Positions 1-15,284 of a stretch of DNA of 64,000 nucleotides are shown here, in pieces. The stretch lies in the NCBI RefSeq assembly GCF_036320965.1, contig NC_092264.1, positions 17,929,585-17,993,584 of the forward strand, written 5' to 3'. The DNA is from Panulirus ornatus (taxonomy: Eukaryota; Arthropoda; Malacostraca; Decapoda; Palinuridae). The stretch's first letter is position 1; every line of letters begins with the position of its first letter. The position numbers were made by a program, and so were the translations under genes. The notes under the pieces were generated by a model, which saw only the letters and a list, made by a program, of their open reading frames with translations, was not told the DNA's origin and ran no database searches.

Positions 1-144
1 CTTTAGCTTAATGTCCCCAGAAGGCAAATAAAGTTAGACAGCTTAAGACACTTGTCCCATAAGTCAAATAAAGTAAGACAGAGTTCCACAAGTCAGCTTA
101 AATAAGACAACTTAAGTGAACTACTTCCTCTCGTCAGCTGGGGG

Positions 145-196
<52 letters not shown>

Positions 197-625
197 AGTG
201 GGTGCTGCCTGGGGAGTTTGACTGGTGGATGTTGAAAGTCACATACACAAAGGTGTCCAGCACGTAGCACTATCCAACCAAACCTTCCTACCACACTTCC
301 ATGTACTCGTCTGGACTCCAGCCACACACCACAGTTAAGACGATGGAACCACCCCACACGACAGCTTAATCTAGCTTAAGAGCACGATCTCAACTATTCA
401 GCTTGAGTAAGCTATCACAAGTGTACGAGAGACTTAACTCTCTGAGCCAAAATGAGCCATACAACTTAACTTCAGGGAGCCAGATTAAACGCTTGTGTGA
501 CAACCGTTAAATACAGTGACCCAAATTCAACGTAGCAATAACAGTCATTAACTATAGTGACCCAAACTAAACGCAGTAGCAACATTAATTGACTATAATG
601 ATCCAAATTAAACGCAATACCAACC
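1..625. repeat. degenerate ~40-bp tandem repeat region
   Basis: Diverged units recur about every 40 bp. The motif AAATAAAGTTAGACAG near 25 returns as AAATAAAGTAAGACAG near 66. AGTGACCCAAATTCAACG near 516 returns as AGTGACCCAAACTAAACG near 556 and ATGATCCAAATTAAACG near 598. The region is interrupted by a GT microsatellite. No coding frame is supported. It looks like an old minisatellite. Confidence 0.45.
147..193. repeat. (GT)n microsatellite
   Basis: Uninterrupted GT run of about 23 units. The open frame on the opposite strand is a product of the run. Confidence 0.95.
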
Positions 626-2159
626 TAGGAAGAATGAAAATAAGGGTGATCTCTCAAGGACCACCTTGATTTAAGCGAGACTTGGACAGCAGCAATACGA
701 GAGTCAGGGAGCCTGCTGAGCGCCTCGCTTATTCGCTAAGAAGCCGAACTTCCTGTGGGTCATCAGTCTTGTGTTCCGGGGTGTAAAAAGTGGAGAAGAA
801 AGAGGCAAGTAAAGCTTCGGCGAGAGAGATTCACTGTTCCATCTGATAACGCTCAAGATTAGCTAATTAACCGACCTTCTGGGCAACGGCAAACAGATGA
901 TAATCCGTTGGTTTTTCATCACCTGGAGACGAAATGATGAAGAAAAGATGAAGGTGTTATTATATGCGTTCGATTATGAATAAAAGAATTAAAAGGTCTA
1001 TAATTCAGGAGCTTGTGGGTGCATGGAGGATAAACATGGCAGGAGAAAGGCGCAAACGAAATCAAAAGCAGCAAGATGGAACGAGGTGGGAATTTTCCCC
1101 TCCAGTGAGCGTCTTGGCTGCAGGCAGGGGAAAAAGGATGTCAGGTGAGGTAATTTCCCTGCCACATGTTCGCTCCGGGTTTTTCTTCGATTTGGTTCTC
1201 ACACCGAACAAGAGTTTTGGGAATTAGCCAGCTCTTAAAAGTCGAAAGTTCTGTTAGTGGGTGGGAAAAAAATATCACAACTTTCATGACTTAAAAGTTA
1301 TTTGGAGCGAGTATCTTTAACCGTTAGTTCGTGGCGGTAAACCTGAGGGAGGGCGAGACGAAGCCACGTACAGCAGAAGAAGGCCTCGCGAGCCTGGATG
1401 AAGGGACCACTAGAGTGAATAATAAATCAAGCAGCAGAAGACTTGAGCCAACACACCACCATGTACCCAGTGTTCGTCGACCGCAATGAAAGGATGAGAA
1501 GGCGCCTCGGTGGAAAGAAGGAAAGAGACGTCGATTTTTAGAATTCTTTTAAAATAAAATCAGTTTCAGCGTACCAGGGGGATATATTTATTTACCGTGA
1601 GGATCTCCTAGATATGCAAGGGTCATGGATATACTGAGAGTGTATATGGTGTGATATTCGTATCAAAACACCCGAGGGAGGTTCAAGTGGTCAAACTTAC
1701 TCCAGTGAATGTTGATGACCTTAAAGACTTCGGTTATCAAGAGACCTGGAACCTACATAGCCAACCAACCATCTCCAAAGATTTCAATTAATTTACAGGT
1801 AATTAGTTCATGGGTAAATGAAGTAAGAACAAAAGTAATGTGGGAAATTATATGACTATTCTCAAGACTTAGAAAGGACGTATTCAGTGAGATTGGTCGT
1901 CTAAGACCATTCGATTATAAGATGAAATTTAAGATTAACAGGATTGGATTCTATGGATATAACCATACGATAACAGAAGGCAAAGCAGAGGTTTACCAGC
2001 AGAGTAGCAACAAGGACATGTCACATAACACCACACCAGCGGAATAGACGCCTCAGCTGTGACAAGGAAGCTGTGGGAACATGAACGAGGCACTCGGTTT
2101 CCAGAAGCGCTTCAAGCGCAGCAGCAGCTGGCTGCTCAGACATGAAAGGTGGTTTCCAG
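626..2159. other. no recognisable gene or repeat
   Basis: Mixed-composition DNA. A frame of 87 codons at 964-1227 shows no recognisable domain, and nothing around it suggests splice-linked coding sequence. Confidence 0.5.
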
Positions 2160-2453
2160 GGGAGACGACTCCGACACGACGGGAGACGACTCCGACACAA
2201 CGGGAGACGACTCCAACACAACGGGAGACGACTCCGAGACAACGGGAGACGACTCCGACACAACGGGAGACGACTCCGACACAACGGGAGACGACTCCGA
2301 CACAACGGGAGACGACTCCAACTAAACGGGAGACGACTCCGAGACAACGGGAGACGACTCCGACACAACGGGAGACGACTCCGAGACAACGGGAGACGAC
2401 TCCGACACAACGGGAGACGACTCCGACACAACGAGAGAAGACTCCGACACAAA
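2160..2453. repeat. 21-bp minisatellite, 14 copies
   Basis: Tandem copies of a 21-bp unit built on GGGAGACGACTCCGACAC, with single-base variants (GAGAC, CAACAC). Because 21 is a multiple of 3, several frames on both strands stay open and encode 7-residue repeats such as ETTPTQR. This explains the apparent 146-186 residue proteins here. Confidence 0.93.
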
Positions 2454-2720
2454 AGGAAGCTGGCAGGACGTACACAACCAACACAATGATGGCTGAGCAT
2501 CGAGACCTGGGCGACACGTGAGCTAAGAGGAAGAGGGACATTATGAACATATCCGCTAACGTTAACGGGAGGGACAACCATGATACAGTAGTGAGGCTAA
2601 CTTGAGAGACGCCTTTAGCATATCAGCGAATGTCTCGAGCAGAAGATTCAGCAAACACGAGGACCTCCCGGTACAGAAGGAGTGTGGCTGAAGAGAACGT
2701 AGCAGGAAGATAAGAGAAGA

Positions 2721-2920
2721 GACGCCCCTGTTATAACTCGAGGTTAACAGGGGAGACGTCCCTGGTATAATAGCAGGTTAGCAGGAAGGACGCCCCTGTT
2801 ATAACTCGAGGTTAACAGGGGAGATGTCCCTGGTATAATAGCAGGTTAGCAGGAAGGACGCCCCTGTTATAACACCAGGTTAGCAGGGGAGACGTCCCTG
2901 TTATAACAGCAGGTTAGCAG
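2721..2920. repeat. 34-bp monomer / 68-bp dimer minisatellite
   Basis: Three copies of a 68-bp unit, each made of two diverged 34-bp halves (GACGCCCCTGTTATAAC... and GACGTCCCTGGTATAAT...). The last dimer is homogenised toward one half type. Confidence 0.85.
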
Positions 2921-3027
2921 GATATTATACGACTGGTACAGTAGCCCCAGACGATATTATGCGACTGGTACAGTAGCCCCAGACGATATTATGCGACTGG
3001 TACAGTAACCCCAGACGATATTATCAC
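2921..3027. repeat. 32-bp minisatellite, ~3.3 copies
   Basis: Units start GATATTATGCGACTGG at 2921, 2953 and 2985. A diverged fourth unit begins at 3017. It directly abuts the preceding 34/68-bp array. Confidence 0.85.
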
Positions 3028-3464
<437 letters not shown>

Positions 3465-3465
3465 T

Positions 3466-3703
3466 CCCTGGGGATAGGGGATTAAGAATACTTCCCACGT
3501 ATTCCCTGCGTGTCGTAGAAGGCGACTAAAAGGGGAGGGAGCGGGGGGCTGGAAATCCTCCACTCTCATTTTTTTTTTTTTAATTTTCCAAAAGAAGGAA
3601 CAGAGGGGGCCAGGTGAGGATATTCCAAAAAAGGCCCAGTCCTCTGTTCTTAACGCTACCTCGCTAACGCGGGAAATGGCGAATAGTTTGAAAGAAAAAA
3701 GAA

Positions 3704-3705
<2 letters not shown>
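3466..3705 (+). mobile_element. short non-autonomous retroposon (family C), copy 1
   Basis: A ~240-bp interspersed repeat begins CCCTGGGGATAGGGG. It has an internal T-rich tract (3571-3582), then CCAAAAGAAGGAACAGAG, and ends in CGCTACCTCGCTAACGCGGG followed by an A-rich tail. The same unit is on the minus strand at 14218-14462 and, shortened, at 26143-26284. No Pol III A/B box was seen, so a tRNA-derived head is not supported. Its last ~40 bp resemble the 3' tail of the RTE-like LINE at 4800-4838. (AT)n lies on both sides. A SINE-like LINE parasite is the preferred reading (inference). Confidence 0.8.
3660..3673 (+). other. 3'-tail hairpin of family C
   Basis: CTCGC-TAAC-GCGGG can form a 5-bp stem (one G-T pair) with a 4-nt loop. 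The same fold, with an AAAC loop, lies in the LINE tail at 38180-38193. Confidence 0.55.

Positions 3706-3781
<76 letters not shown>
3706..3781. repeat. (AT)n microsatellite
   Basis: About 38 AT units joining the A-rich tail of family C directly to the truncated LINE. Confidence 0.97.
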
Positions 3782-3783
<2 letters not shown>

Positions 3784-4652
3784 ATGGGGTTGTTAGGGAG
3801 GTAAATGCAAGAGTCCTGGAAAGAGGGGCAAGTATGAAGTCTGTGGGGGATGAGAGAGCTTGGGAAGTGAGTCAGTTGTTGTTCGCTGATGATACAGCGC
3901 TGGTGGCTGATTCATGTGAGAAACTGCAGAAGCTGGTGACTGAGTTTGGTAAAGTGTGTGGAAGAAGAAAGTTAAGAGTAAATGTGAATAAGAGCAAGGT
4001 TATTAGGTACAGTAGGGTTGAGGGTCAAGTCAATTGGGAGGTGAGTTTGAATGGAGAAAAACTGGAGGAAGTGAAGTGTTTTAGATATCTGGGAGTGGAT
4101 CTGTCAGCGGATGGAACCATGGAAGCGGAAGTGGATCATAGGGTGGGGGAGGGGGCGAAAATTTTGGGAGCCTTGAAAAATGTGTGGAAGTCGAGAACAT
4201 TATCTCGGAAAGCAAAAATGGGTATGTTTGAAGGAATAGTGGTTCCAACAATGCTGTATGGTTGCGAGGCGTGGGCTATGGATAGAGTTGTGCGCAGGAG
4301 GATGGATGTGCTGGAAATGAGATGTTTGAGGACAATGTGTGGTGTGAGGTGGTTTGATCGAGTAAGTAACGTAAGGGTAAGAGAGATGTGTGGAAATAAA
4401 AAGAGCGTGGTTGAGAGAGCAGAAGAGGGTGTTTTGAAATGGTTTGGGCACATGGAGAGAATGAGTGAGGAAAGATTGACCAAGAGGATATATGTGTCGG
4501 AGGTGGAGGGAACGAGGAGAAGAGGGAGACCAAATTGGAGGTGGAAAGATGGAGTGAAAAAGATTTTGTGTGATCGGGGCCTGAACATGCAGGAGGGTGA
4601 AAGGAGGGCAAGGAATAGAGTGAATTGGAGCGATGTGGTATACAGGGGTTGA
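3780..4652 (+). pseudogene. RTE-like LINE reverse transcriptase, C-terminal fragment
   Basis: An uninterrupted 290-codon frame corresponds to the later part of a non-LTR retrotransposon ORF2, which copies element RNA into DNA at a nicked target. RT catalytic motif C reads LFADDTALVAD, with FADD at residues 35-38 (3882-3893). KCFRYLGVDLS and the C-terminal signature GTRRRGRPNWRWKDGVKK follow, then NRVNWSDVVYRG before the stop. The ATG lies at the edge of an (AT)n array and is probably fortuitous. Endonuclease, fingers and RT motif A are absent, so this is a 5'-truncated, non-autonomous copy. The GRP..RW motif and the conceptual C-terminus are typical of RTE-type endonuclease/RT proteins; the clade call is from memory of family motifs. 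No stop or frameshift is present, unlike all other LINE remnants here except its twin at 37.7 kb. Confidence 0.9.
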
Positions 4653-4837
4653 CGTGCTGTCAGTGGATTGAACCAAGGCATGTGAAGCGTCTGGGGTAAA
4701 CCATGGAAAGCGGTGTAGGTATGTATATTTGCGTGTGTGGACGTGTGTATGTACATGTGTATGGGGGGGGGTTGGGCCATTTCTTTCGTCTGTTTCCTTG
4801 CGCTACCTCACAAACGCGGGAGACAGCGACAAAGTAT

Positions 4838-4838
<1 letters not shown>
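4653..4838 (+). mobile_element. 3' untranslated tail of RTE-like LINE, copy 1
   Basis: The region downstream of the RT stop is shared with 38026-38211, including a G9 run and the terminal CGCTACCTCACAAACGCGGG. A hairpin candidate at 4807-4820 carries one mismatch here (CTCAC in place of CTCGC). It ends in poly-A and then (AT)n, as expected for target-primed reverse transcription. Confidence 0.85.

Positions 4839-5306
<468 letters not shown>

Positions 5307-5378
<72 letters not shown>
5307..5378. repeat. (AT)n microsatellite
   Basis: About 36 AT units directly after the right arm of the fold-back element. Confidence 0.97.
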
Positions 5379-5380
<2 letters not shown>

Positions 5381-6070
5381 CCCCACGAAGCGTCTTGAAA
5401 TTCAAGCATTACTTTTGAGTGTGGATTGAGTGTGGATAGAGACCCCAGCAGACACACGGGTCCCATATTGTTACATAAATGAGTGTTTAACGAGAAGGTT
5501 TCCCTGCTAATGACGACAGTCTATTGATAGATATGTTAGACGAATTCTATCTCCTTACTGTTCGTTTGTCTCCACCATCACGAGTTTTACGAATTACGGT
5601 GCACGAATATAACCTGAGGATTAACGTTATAATGTTATCTTACGTTATTGCATTAGCATACAGAAAAACCTTGTCAATTTAGATAGATTTACGATTTATA
5701 TAGGTTTATGATTGGATTCCCCGAAAACATGTGATTATAAAGTATAGCAAAAGAATAATGCGAACGACGTAGCTCGTACCATAAGGAAGGAGTGATGACA
5801 ATAGGAGGTGTGTTGAGGTAAGTCGCTGTGTGTGTGCTACATGGTCGTCTGTGGGGTACAGGCGCCGGGCACGACGGTAGAGGTAACATGTGAGTGTTGG
5901 TGGCTGGGCCTCCAGCACTCGGCCCTCAGCCCTTGGGCCTCAGCCCTCGAGCCTCAGCCGTCAGCCGTCAGCCCTCGGCCCTAGACCAGCCCGTTACGTA
6001 GAATTGTATGAGATGGGTGACTCTTGCCCCACCCCCATTACCTAGTTACCTTTAAAGATTTGTTACAGAG

Positions 6071-6071
<1 letters not shown>
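5379..6071. other. no recognisable gene
   Basis: Nothing coding is supported. A short run of CCTCAGCCCTCG-like units lies at 5925-5985. Confidence 0.5.

Positions 6072-6142
<71 letters not shown>
6072..6142. repeat. (CT)n microsatellite
   Basis: About 35 CT units without interruption. Confidence 0.97.
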
Positions 6143-6144
<2 letters not shown>

Positions 6145-8519
6145 GATGTGATCCTGAAGGTCTTTCCTACAATAAACTACAAAATGAAGAAAAAAAGTTA
6201 AAATATTCCTCGGCTCTCCCTTGATTTCCTCGCCTTAGTTTGGCCTTGTGTCGTGTTAATGTAGTAAGCGAAGGAGGACCAGTTTGTATTCGTTCAAGTA
6301 ATAAATGTTTCAGGTCTCCCATACCACTCTAGCCCTTACAATCGTTTACATACGAAGGTCCAGTTCTGCCAGAACGAAAATAAAAAGTTCCAAACGAAAG
6401 TTATGGTGGTTAAGATGGTTAAGGACCATTCGTCTATGATCGTTAATGCGTAGTTAGGTAGCTGGGCCAAGCACTGATTTCGAGGTGATTGCACCTGATC
6501 GTGTACTACTTGTCGTTCCTACTGGCAACACAGACGTCTTTTTAGTTCATCATGTACCGTTCACACATATATTTCTAACCATTTGTCGTGGTTGAAGTTA
6601 ACGAATCTGATTTGTCAAAAAACTTTTTTGCTGGGGTAGGTACAAACGATAGCGATATATCTCTGTGTAAACCTGTAAGCAATTTTTAGTGTAAGTTTCT
6701 TTGTTTTGTATAACGAAGTCTGTATATGTAAGAGCGTTACGTCTGTTCAAGGGATTCGTGTTGATGGTGGAGGTGGTGGTGTGGAAAGTGAATGTCATGT
6801 GTGCGTGGGCATGGATGTATACCGAACTGTTGCCTCATTCAATTCAATTCTTGGAAATCCAGTGTTTTTTTTTTTCTTCTACTACTATTAAGTATCTGCA
6901 CCTAAGACTTTATTAGTGAAGTAATGATCCAAGTTTACATTTTCTTGTCACGTCATGAGGAGAAACAGCCTTTGAAAAGGGCAATCTAACTTTACCTTTA
7001 CCAGTATACAGATAAATACGTAAAAACCTCCATTCAACTTTATTCATTGGATTATGTTTTTTGACTTTTGTAAGGCAAATTGCCAAAGTTTCTAGGTCTT
7101 GAATGAAGTTCTAGAATTATGATTAAAGTTTTTATGGTATTGGGTCAAGATTCACGAATGATGTTTGTCACTAAAACTTAGCTCAAGATTGAGCTGAAGT
7201 TTCTGGAACTTGATTTAAAGTTTTCGGAGGGACTGACCGAGATTCGTCAAATTAAGTTAAGATCCGTAGGATCTGGTTAAGGTACTTCGAACACAACTAC
7301 GGTAAAAGTTTTGAGTTTACTTACGGTTCTTGAAGAAGACCAGCCATTCTTAGTCGTTCGAGGAGAGTGGTGTCTTCAGATGCAGTTGTAGAGTGGTGTC
7401 TCGTAGGTCAAACCAGCCGTAGTAGTAGATGCAGAAGGGTGTTCACTAGGACAGCCAAACGTACGATATCGCATCAACTTCGGCCTACGTGGCAGAGTGA
7501 CTGAATCTAATCCCGGAGCGTCGTAGAATGGAAGTATAGAGAGCAAGATGTTCAGTCTGGTTGAGTTTTGTATGGACAGTAAGTCCATTCTGTTGTCGAT
7601 GATGTAATTATGAAACTGAGTGAACTTTGACCAACTCGTTGTTGGTAAAATTCGCTTCACTACTTATGATTCAACAGTCTTGTGTGGCTAGTAGTTTTGC
7701 TTCATCGGTGGCTGAACGTTGAATCAAAACTCTCTTTCACGTCACAAGAGACTGACTGTTTGATGGAACCCAGCCATTGCCAAGGTTGGGGGAGGAACGG
7801 GAAGGATTCAGCGTCAGAATGGCATCTAGTTCGAGCCAACAAGTTCCTGGTAACTTCTCCCACATCAACAGTGGCACGTGTGTACGTAGCAAACCCTCAC
7901 CTTGGCTACGCGATGAAGCTGTTGCATCTTAGACCAACAGACACGATTAACGACCTCTCGACACTCCACGTTACAATTGGTTTAGCGGAACTGAAATTGG
8001 GCCATTTTAATGATTAACTCACCTAGTTTACAGGGAAGTCACTGGGGTCAAATTTATTGAGCTGGGTAAATGTGTAAATGACGGACCCATGTGTGCCTCG
8101 TTTACATACTAAGTGGGTACAATGCGGGTCCGTTCTCTGTCTGGGCAATGATATGTGCAGGAGGGTGAGGTGATGGGCGATTCATCTTGGTCTGTCTAGG
8201 GTAGCTACAAAGGCGTCTGTATTGTGGCACGACCTGGAAGCCTTTTTGTGTAGAAGACCTGGAAGGTTCATTAGTATTGCTGGAAGATGAAGGGAGAAGT
8301 TTCGTAAATCAGGAAAGAATGAGCAGGATTCTTTGGGAAAGTTTAAATAGGTTATGGGTATAACAGTGAGAGTTAAACTAGAAAGCTATTTTCTTTATTC
8401 TTATAAAGTTCTGGTTGTCAGAACTCTTAAGTTATCTTTAAGTTCTTGAGGTCAGTAACCAAGTTGGTTCACTTAGTAAAGTCAGTGTTAATGTCTGGAA
8501 GTGTCTGTCACTATAAGAG
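6143..8519. other. no recognisable gene; weak internal repeats
   Basis: Frames up to 111 codons (7682-8017) show no known domain. Between 7080 and 7350, diverged motifs built on CTTGAATGAAGTTCTAGAA recur, suggesting an eroded tandem repeat. Confidence 0.45.
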
Positions 8520-8800
8520 GGATGTGTTCCTTGACATGACTTGACTGGAATGCATTTTGAATAGTTTCCTCCACAGTGGAAACGCTTTTGAACTTGTGAT
8601 TCAGTTCCTTGCTGATCCTAACATCATCCTTTATAACTCTTCCCTCTGAATCCCTTAGCTTGGTTAGTTACTCTTTAAGTGACATTTTACACCTGATGAA
8701 TTGAAAGATCCTTCTCTATTACTTCCTGCCTTATCTATAATGGTCTTCACAAACTTTGTTTCTCCTCTCTCACCCCGCTATACACGTTACTATATTCGTG
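8520..8800 (-). mobile_element. CR1/Jockey-like LINE remnant, endonuclease-RT linker region
   Basis: Read on the minus strand, the sequence gives LRDSEGRVIKDD followed by ISKELNHKFKSVSTVEE. This matches the conserved 'L.D..G.VI.DD.EI...LN.YF.SVFT.E' linker before the RT domain of CR1/Jockey-type LINEs. The frame is broken by stops and shifts upstream. It is a fossil fragment with no catalytic motif in reach. Confidence 0.65.
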
Positions 8801-9814
<1,014 letters not shown>

Positions 9815-10678
9815 ATTCCTTAGTATGTGCCCTCAGTTATTCTCATTTACTGTGTCGTTTTACTCTATAGTGGTTCGCACGCTGTCCTGCTTTCTATCAC
9901 TAACTCTGTCACCCGAGGGTAATCAAATTCTGTGGGTAAGATAGTAGTATTCATTCAAGATTCATGTGAAGGTCGTTGAGTGGTGGATACCCTCTGTTGA
10001 AGATTGTTACACCTCGTTCTGTCTTATCATAATAATAGGAAAGTTGCTCCTCCTTCATGTTTCGAAACCTCTCGACTCATGGTTCTGTGTATCATACTAT
10101 GTCCCGCCAGTTCCTCCTCCTTCCCCGTCCTCACCAAGCTATCGTGGATAATACTCCCTCTGGCACTCGACCACCCCACACCCTGGGCCCCCTCTCCCTC
10201 CCCCCTTTGGCACTCGACCCGACACTCTGGCCCTCCTCAGCCAATCATTGATCCTGGAAACACAGTGGAGCCAGCGGTTGTCCACACACGCCATTGTTCC
10301 GTGGGGTTCGCTTAAGACTTGAGGATCAATGTACTGGAAGCCCATCATGTCTCGAGGCCGGGAAAACCTTACGGTCGTGTGTGTTTCTCTTGGTGTCTCG
10401 TCCACCATAAGACAACGAAGTCGAAGACTCTCGCGAGGCGTACGGCCGGTCAAATCTTTAATCCGGGCGTGCGAGCGCTGGACTAGTGGGTGAGTCCAGG
10501 CCAGCCTTTGTGGCTCCTGCCAGCACGCGGGGTCAGGCACCACCACCATCAATCTGGGTCTCCGCGGCCGTTACGCCCCGTCAGTGGAAGAGGAGGTGAG
10601 AGTGGCCGCCACCAGGCTGGAGGGTCAGGTGGCAGGTGGGTCGTGTTGCCTCGGACGGGGTCCTCGTGTCTGGTTGAT
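9815..10678. other. no recognisable gene
   Basis: C-rich between 10100 and 10230. Overlapping frames on both strands carry no recognisable domain. Confidence 0.45.
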
Positions 10679-10815
10679 AGTGATGATGATGATGGGGATA
10701 GTGATGATGATGATGGGGATAGTGATGATGATGATGGGGATAGTGATGATGATGATGGGGATAGTGATGATGATGATGGGGATAGTGATGATGATGGGGA
10801 TAGTGATGATGATGG
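10679..10815. repeat. 21-bp minisatellite (GAT-rich)
   Basis: Five copies of the 21-bp unit AGTGATGATGATGATGGGGA(T), then 18-bp variants. One frame reads DSDDDDG repeats. The acidic 'protein' is explained by the array. Confidence 0.92.
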
Positions 10816-11910
<1,095 letters not shown>

Positions 11911-12206
11911 TACATTGTTTTCTGTTTCTCAATACAATTGAGTGTACCTAGGAACACTGATATAACATGCTGTTCATATATCCGTCACCCTTCCATGCAT
12001 GTCTGTCTCTTGCTTTACCCAGTCCTTTATAATATATTTCTTTTTTCTTCTCACGAGAACTGTATCTTCAAGGGATTTTGTGTGGCCCACTCGTGCGCTA
12101 AGTGTGGCTGGACCTTTCCACACACGCAGACATAGTGTGCTTGAAGACATTCTTCCTCTAGTGTTCTATATTTCCCTCTTGACGAGTGCATTCTTAAGTC
12201 CACAGT

Positions 12207-12782
12207 TGTGGTTACTCAGGTTAAGCAGTGTAGCTTCATGCTACAGTTGTTACTCAGGTTAAGCAGTGTAGCTTCATGCTACAGTTGTTACTCAGGTTAA
12301 GCAGTGTAGCTTCATGCTACAGTTGTTACTCAGGTTAAGCAGCATAGCTTCATGCTATAGTTGTTACTCAGGTTAAGCAGTGTAGCTTCATGCTACAGTT
12401 GTTACTCAGGTTAAGCAGTATAGCTTCATGCTATAGTTGTTACTCAGGTTAAGCAGTGTAGCTTCATGCTACAGTTGTTACTCAGGTTAAGCAGTATAGC
12501 TTCATGCTATAGTTGTTACTCAGGTTAAGCAGTGTAGCTTCATGCTACAGTTGTTACTCAGGTTAAGCAGCATAGCTTCATGCTATAGTTGTTACTCAGG
12601 TTAAGCAGTGTAGCTTCATGCTACAGTTGTTACTCAGGTTAAGCAGTGTAGCTTCATGCTATAGTTGTTACTCAGGTTAAGCAGTGTAGCTTCATGCTAC
12701 AGTTGTTACTCAGGTTAAGCAGTATAGCTTCATGCTATAGTTGTTACTCAGGTTAAGCAGTATAGCTTCATGCTATAGTTGT
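12207..12782. repeat. 38-bp minisatellite, 15 copies, with hairpin-forming monomers
   Basis: Fifteen tandem 38-bp units contain TTGTTACTCAGGTTAAGCAG, then a short inverted repeat around TTCAT. Eight units carry TGTAGC/GCTACA, four carry TATAGC/GCTATA, two carry CATAGC/GCTATA and one carries TGTAGC/GCTATA. So the two arms usually change together. The order is largely alternating, giving a 76-bp higher-order pattern. No open frame runs through it. Confidence 0.93.
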
Positions 12783-14118
12783 TTCATTAAATCCATGTCG
12801 TTGCTTTCTTTGCTACAGTGTTTTTGTCTTATTATCTTAAGTTATAAAGTCACTTTTATCGGTACCGATAATATGTAAGGACTGGACCAGTTGGTCTTAT
12901 ACTGGCAATGAACAGGCTTCAATGTTTGATAGAATTTTAATTCTCTTTTTAATGAGAAAATTTTCCCCATATAGATATACAGTGCGTAATTGCTTTGTTA
13001 AAGGATTTTTGTGATGAACATTTTGTTTAGATGAACAATAACTATTCTAATTTTGCAATGGTGGGAGCAGACATATTCACATATTAATCTGGATTTATCG
13101 TCTACACAAAAGAGTTCCAAGGCTTCTTTTTTTTTTTGTTTGGCTTAAAAAAGCTAACCTTTTTCATCCAAACTGCATAGATTTCCATTTTAATCGCGTT
13201 CGCTTAATAGACTTCACTAGAAGGGCAGCTAGTTTAACCCCGGGGAATTGGGTGTGTCCGAGCTTGGTCATCTACCTGGACTGGGGTCGAGGGTTATCTG
13301 GTCTACATAATATTTCTCAAAATGGTGTATGTTTGTGTCTACTTAATCCCTCTCATTTCAGTGGAAACAGAATGAGCAGTAGTTGCTGGATGTATAAAAC
13401 TCTTACATGGTAAAATCGGATGAGACTCGATAAGTGAATTATACTGGATTAAATGGCCATAAAATACTGGATTACATGGCCATAAGATACTGCACTTATG
13501 GAAGACACAGTCTTGACCCTACGATTAACTTTCGGATGTGGCCAAGTCTTCTAGAAAGCGATATTTTAGTAGCGGAAAGAAAAAATGGTTTTTTTTGGCC
13601 ACCTCTCTTACGTATTTCTTGTATAATATTACGTACGCTGGGCGCTACATGCGTCGGAAGGAGAGAGGAGGAGGGAGGAGTGAATCTTCTGGATTTGTTT
13701 TTGATGAACGTAGACTCATGTTTGCTCCTGATTAGAACATGACTTATGCAATGTTTTGTAGCGAGGGAGTCAGTCAGAGACCTGCAAGGCTGTGCCATTG
13801 GGGAAAGTCAGAAAACCTTTACATCATTCTGTTGGCAGTCGACAGTTGCAGTCAACCTACACCACATGACCAGACACATCATATCTACCAGTCTTGCTCA
13901 TTCAACCAAGATTATCTTGACGATACTTCTCCGTTTCCTACACTGCTTACTGGGGCGTCCATAAGTATTGCCATGTATAAATCTTTTCTGAAAAAGAATT
14001 CCAATGTTTTGTGAGATGACGTAATTCACAATATTCCACCAGGCTTTATAAGGTTATGATACGGGTTGTGATCCTGGTGATTTTACTCCTACGTAACAGC
14101 ACTGTGGGTATTCCTCGT
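12783..14118. other. no recognisable gene
   Basis: AT-rich up to 13150, then mixed. Small frames at 13434-13742 and 13496-13798 overlap on opposite strands and show no domain. Confidence 0.45.

Positions 14119-14462
<344 letters not shown>

Positions 14463-14533
<71 letters not shown>
14463..14533. repeat. (AT)n microsatellite
   Basis: About 35 AT units between the 5' end of family C copy 2 and a SINE A fragment. Confidence 0.96.
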
Positions 14534-14534
<1 letters not shown>

Positions 14535-14655
14535 CCCAGGTACTCGTTCCATTGATCAAACCCTTGGGGATGGAGGATGAACAGCTGGGTTGACTGTGGA
14601 TCGACTGCCGCAACCAGGATTCGACCCTGTACTTTGGACCTCAGAGATACGTATA
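14534..14655 (-). mobile_element. tRNA-derived SINE A, partial copy
   Basis: On the minus strand it reads GGGTCGAATCCTGG (B-box region), GCGGCAGTCGATCCACAG, TCAACCCAGCTGTTCATCC and finally GAGTACCTGGGTT, then the (AT)n. This matches the body of the copies at 24490 and 33412. The A box end is missing or unrecognisable. Confidence 0.75.
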
Positions 14656-15284
14656 TACATCAGCCGTGTTTATATTCAAGATGTTTCCTCCCGCTTTTCC
14701 AACTATGCATATATCACTTCCAAAATACGTACCGTCACCACGTTTTCATTCAGGGAGAACATTACTGTACCGTAGACTATTATAACGCGACTCTCGGTCC
14801 TACAGCGTCTTGAGTCTTATTGCGAAAACATAGAGCTTCACCCAGGCTGTGAGTGAGGCCGCCACAGTGAATATATTCAGGAGACACCAAAACAAACTTG
14901 CCGTATCCGAAATGAGACGTCACCAGGGAGACGCAGCGGGACGTCATTTCCACCCAAGTTTTGACACTTCCATGATTCCCACTAATACTGGAGGAGGAGG
15001 AGGAGGAGGAGGAGGAGGAAGAGGAGGAGGAGGGAGGTGCTGCTGCTGGTGGTGGTGGGTGGGTAGAGGGATGCAAGGGGTGTGTGACACTGCCGCCGGC
15101 GGAGTCGGGAGAGAATTCGTTGACTTGCAAAAGATTTGCAGTGGCTCAGAGAAAGGCTCAGTCCACGACCAGATGAGGTGGGTGACGTGTTGTGACGTGT
15201 GTGTGTGTGTGTGCTATTGTGTGTGTACATCAAAAGGACTAAAAACAGACGTATAAACATACAAGGTCAATGTACCCATTTATC
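14656..15284. other. no gene; (GGA)n and short GT runs
   Basis: Contains an imperfect (GGA)n/(TGG)n tract at 14990-15060 and a short GT run at 15197-15213. Frames here are made by those runs. Confidence 0.55.

Noticed and set aside
2021..2581. Overlapping frames of 115-186 codons on both strands
   Set aside because: All are readings of the 21-bp tandem array, whose period keeps frames open. No unique flanking domain.
4136..4780. Minus-strand frames of 111-214 codons
   Set aside because: Antisense to the RTE-like RT fragment. The same antisense frames recur at 37.6-38.0 kb because the LINE is duplicated there.
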